Part shown: piece by piece, positions 62,107 through 64,000 of the stretch
Numbering within the stretch: the first letter of the stretch is position 1
How the letters are laid out: every line of letters starts with the position of its first letter
Source: Hanleya hanleyi
Lineage: Eukaryota; Mollusca; Polyplacophora; Lepidopleurida; Hanleyidae
Assembly: GCA_036873755.1 (NCBI GenBank)
Contig: JAVTVY010016016.1
Span: 1 to 64,000 of the forward strand
Length of the DNA: 64,000 nucleotides
Direction: 5' to 3'
Translations under genes and position numbers: made by a program
Notes under the pieces: generated by a model
Told to the model about the DNA's origin: nothing
Seen by the model: only the letters and a program-made list of their open reading frames with translations
Database searches by the model: none

Positions 62107-63930
62107 ATGAATTTGACCCAGTCACCCGTAAAACAGCTGACATGCAAGTGCCCACTTCACCCACTCACTATGCTTAAAGGTTGCGTCAACACCATTGCTA
62201 AACCATTGTGTCAGTTATTTAACATGTCACTAACAAGCAAACAATTTCCTAAATGTTGGAAAAATTCAAATATATTACCTATTTTCAAAAAACAAGATCG
62301 ACATCTCCCTTCTAATTATCGTCCTATATCGCTGCTGAGTTGTGTTTCAAAGATAATGGAAAGAATTATATTCAAACACATCTATAATCATTTCAACTCA
62401 CACAACCTATTTTATAAGTACCAGTCCGGTTTTCTCCCTGGACATTCAACTGTTTACCAGCTTATTGAACTCTATGATAGTATTTGTAAAGCCCTAGATG
62501 CAGGCACAAACTCATGCATGGTTTTTTGTGATATATCCAAAGCCTTCGACACGGTATGGCACAAGGGGTTACTGTTCAAGTTGAAACAATATGGAATTGC
62601 AGGTGCATTATTGAATTGGATGAAAAGCTATCTTGAGGATCGATCATCAAAAGTTGTTGTGGGAAATTCAAACTCCAATACACAAAAAGTAAATGCAGGA
62701 GTTCCACAGGGTTCCGTATTAGGCCCTTTGTTATTTCTGATATACATTAACGACATAGCGGACAAACTTATATGTCTTACTAGGCTTTTTGCAGATGACT
62801 CTTGTTTGCAGTTCACGTCAATTCACATTTGTGATATTGAAAGTGTAGTTAACCGGGATCTACAGTCCTTATTGGAATGGTCAAAACAATGGCTTCTGAA
62901 CTTTAATGCCCTAAACACCATTTTAATTCTGTTCTCAAATAAGACTTCCCCAACATATCCTAAAATCTATTTTGACCATTGTCTCCTTCAGGCTTCCACC
63001 AACCATCGTCACCTAGGCCTGATCCTACAAGACAACTGCAAATGGAGTAGCCACATCAATCACATTATCAATACCGCCTCTCAACGCATTGGAATGATGA
63101 GAAAACGGAAATACCAGCTTGGCAGACAGGCATTATCTCAAATATATCTATCATTTGTCAGACCCATGTTAGAATACGGTTCTGTGATCTGGGATGGATG
63201 CACATTAGAAGAAGCGGATCGACTAGAAAAACTTCAATTTGCTGCAGCACGAATTGTTTCCGGTCTTCCTCTTTATGCCAGTAGAGAGTCCCTTTTGTTG
63301 GAAACTGGCTGGGAAACCTTGGCAAATAGACGAAAAATTGCAAAATTGAAAGTAATGTACCAAATTCACAATGGAGAAAGTCCCGACTATATATATAATT
63401 TAATGACACCCCAAGTAGGACAAACCACTCCGTACAACTTGAGGAATGACGCAAATTATGCGACACCCCGAAGACGTTTAAATATATCCAAAAATTCATT
63501 TATCCCGTCAGCTATTCAGGAATGGAACAAACTTAGGTACGATACAAGAAACAAACCATCCACTTCTGCCTTCCACCACTCATTAGCTAAGAAAACTCGT
63601 ATATCTAAATACAGTTTGATAGGTTCAAGGAAACTTAACATTGTACTAACCCAACTAAGACATCAATGCAGCCAATTAAACGCAGATTTAAGGAATTTGT
63701 CTATTACATCTAGCTGTAGATGTGGAGAATCAAGAGAGGATGCTTATCACTATTTCTTTATTTGTCCCTTATATACCAATCTAAGGGATGAATTACAAAA
63801 CGACTTGCCTCCAAACTATAACCTCCAAGATATATTGTCGGGAAACGAGTCATTCACAAACGAAATGAATAATAATATGTGCAAGTCAGTTTTAACATTT
63901 ATTAAGAACACCTCAAGATTCAATTTGTAG
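62107..63930 (+). CDS. CR1/L2-like LINE reverse transcriptase, 5'-truncated, otherwise open
   Basis: 607-codon frame of a non-LTR retrotransposon. RT motifs in order: NILPIFKK and NYRPISLLS (near 62270-62340), FCDISKAFDTVWH (near 62525), AGVPQGSVLGPLLF (near 62700), catalytic FADD (near 62790-62800) and the thumb region (LGLILQDNCKWSSHI). A C-terminal Cys/His motif C-R-C-x15-C follows (SSCRCGESREDAYHYFFIC, near 63715-63765). The apurinic-like endonuclease expected upstream is absent, so the copy is 5'-truncated close to 62100. No internal stop is seen, so the insertion is fairly young. The first codons may not be element-derived coding sequence. The 3' UTR runs to the window edge. Confidence 0.85.
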   Translation: MNLTQSPVKQLTCKCPLHPLTMLKGCVNTIAKPLCQLFNMSLTSKQFPKCWKNSNILPIFKKQDRHLPSNYRPISLLSCVSKIMERIIFKHIYNHFNSHNLFYKYQSGFLPGHSTVYQLIELYDSICKALDAGTNSCMVFCDISKAFDTVWHKGLLFKLKQYGIAGALLNWMKSYLEDRSSKVVVGNSNSNTQKVNAGVPQGSVLGPLLFLIYINDIADKLICLTRLFADDSCLQFTSIHICDIESVVNRDLQSLLEWSKQWLLNFNALNTILILFSNKTSPTYPKIYFDHCLLQASTNHRHLGLILQDNCKWSSHINHIINTASQRIGMMRKRKYQLGRQALSQIYLSFVRPMLEYGSVIWDGCTLEEADRLEKLQFAAARIVSGLPLYASRESLLLETGWETLANRRKIAKLKVMYQIHNGESPDYIYNLMTPQVGQTTPYNLRNDANYATPRRRLNISKNSFIPSAIQEWNKLRYDTRNKPSTSAFHHSLAKKTRISKYSLIGSRKLNIVLTQLRHQCSQLNADLRNLSITSSCRCGESREDAYHYFFICPLYTNLRDELQNDLPPNYNLQDILSGNESFTNEMNNNMCKSVLTFIKNTSRFNL

Positions 63931-64000
63931 CACGATTACGACGTAGTTACCTCAGCTGAAGGATTAGTATGTACTAGTACCCAGTTCTGTTAGAATTCTA
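63931..64000 (+). other. LINE 3' untranslated region, cut by window end
   Basis: 70 bp after the stop codon, with no terminal repeat visible before the edge. Confidence 0.4.

Overview
The window looks like a stretch of repeat-rich invertebrate genome, most plausibly from a mollusc. The evidence is two-exon C2H2 zinc-finger genes with GT-AG introns, a 5S-rRNA-derived SINE with a GACGTTAAA / CTCACTC-type 3' tail of the kind common in molluscs, LINEs of several clades, a Ty3/Gypsy element with long LTRs, and a Polinton/Maverick element. I see no bacterial operons, rRNA genes, intact tRNA genes or CRISPR arrays. The species assignment is inference.

Layout. 1-4.1 kb: gene-poor DNA with a 2.79-kb non-autonomous DNA transposon (about 40-bp inverted ends, AAAT duplication) carrying eight copies of a 13-bp motif. 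4.6-8.5 kb: zinc-finger gene A on the plus strand, with a 702-bp in-frame internal duplication. 10.4-13.3 kb: a satellite of about 172 bp in roughly 17 copies. 17.1-20.7 kb: the SINE, a foldback MITE and a broken L1-like LINE on the minus strand. 22-23.4 kb: a 0.9-kb duplicated repeat. 25.4-28.3 kb: zinc-finger gene B on the minus strand, with a 30-bp minisatellite in its intron and a decayed tail of extra fingers. 29.7-34.7 kb: two RNase H-type LINE remnants interleaved with a duplicated 1-kb block. 35.1-45.8 kb: a large foldback element split by a young Gypsy provirus (LTRs nearly identical, two in-frame stops). 46.1-60.4 kb: a 33-bp minisatellite split by a complete Polinton. 61.9 kb to the end: a hairpin, then a 5'-truncated CR1/L2-like LINE with an open reverse transcriptase.

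The most interesting object is the Polinton (46453-60035, 13,583 bp). It starts AGT and ends ACT, has 1.7-1.9-kb terminal inverted repeats, and is flanked by a perfect 6-bp target duplication (TACATG). It carries the virus-like set of integrase with chromodomain, packaging ATPase, penton-like minor capsid, pVI-like basic protein, double-jelly-roll major capsid and adenain-type protease. I find no protein-primed DNA polymerase B, the usual hallmark gene. In its place at the head of the array lie three tandem genes built from seven repeats that resemble the PC4 single-stranded-DNA-binding fold. At least six genes have the same miniature core promoter: a TATA-like box, about 32 bp, a TCA initiator, then a very short leader. 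The inverted repeats and the head of the array hold motifs that look like sites for widely expressed host factors (nuclear-receptor DR1, octamer, NRF-1, ETS/CRE, YY1). Five genes in the middle of the array carry frameshifts or stops, while capsid, protease and PC4-like genes are open.
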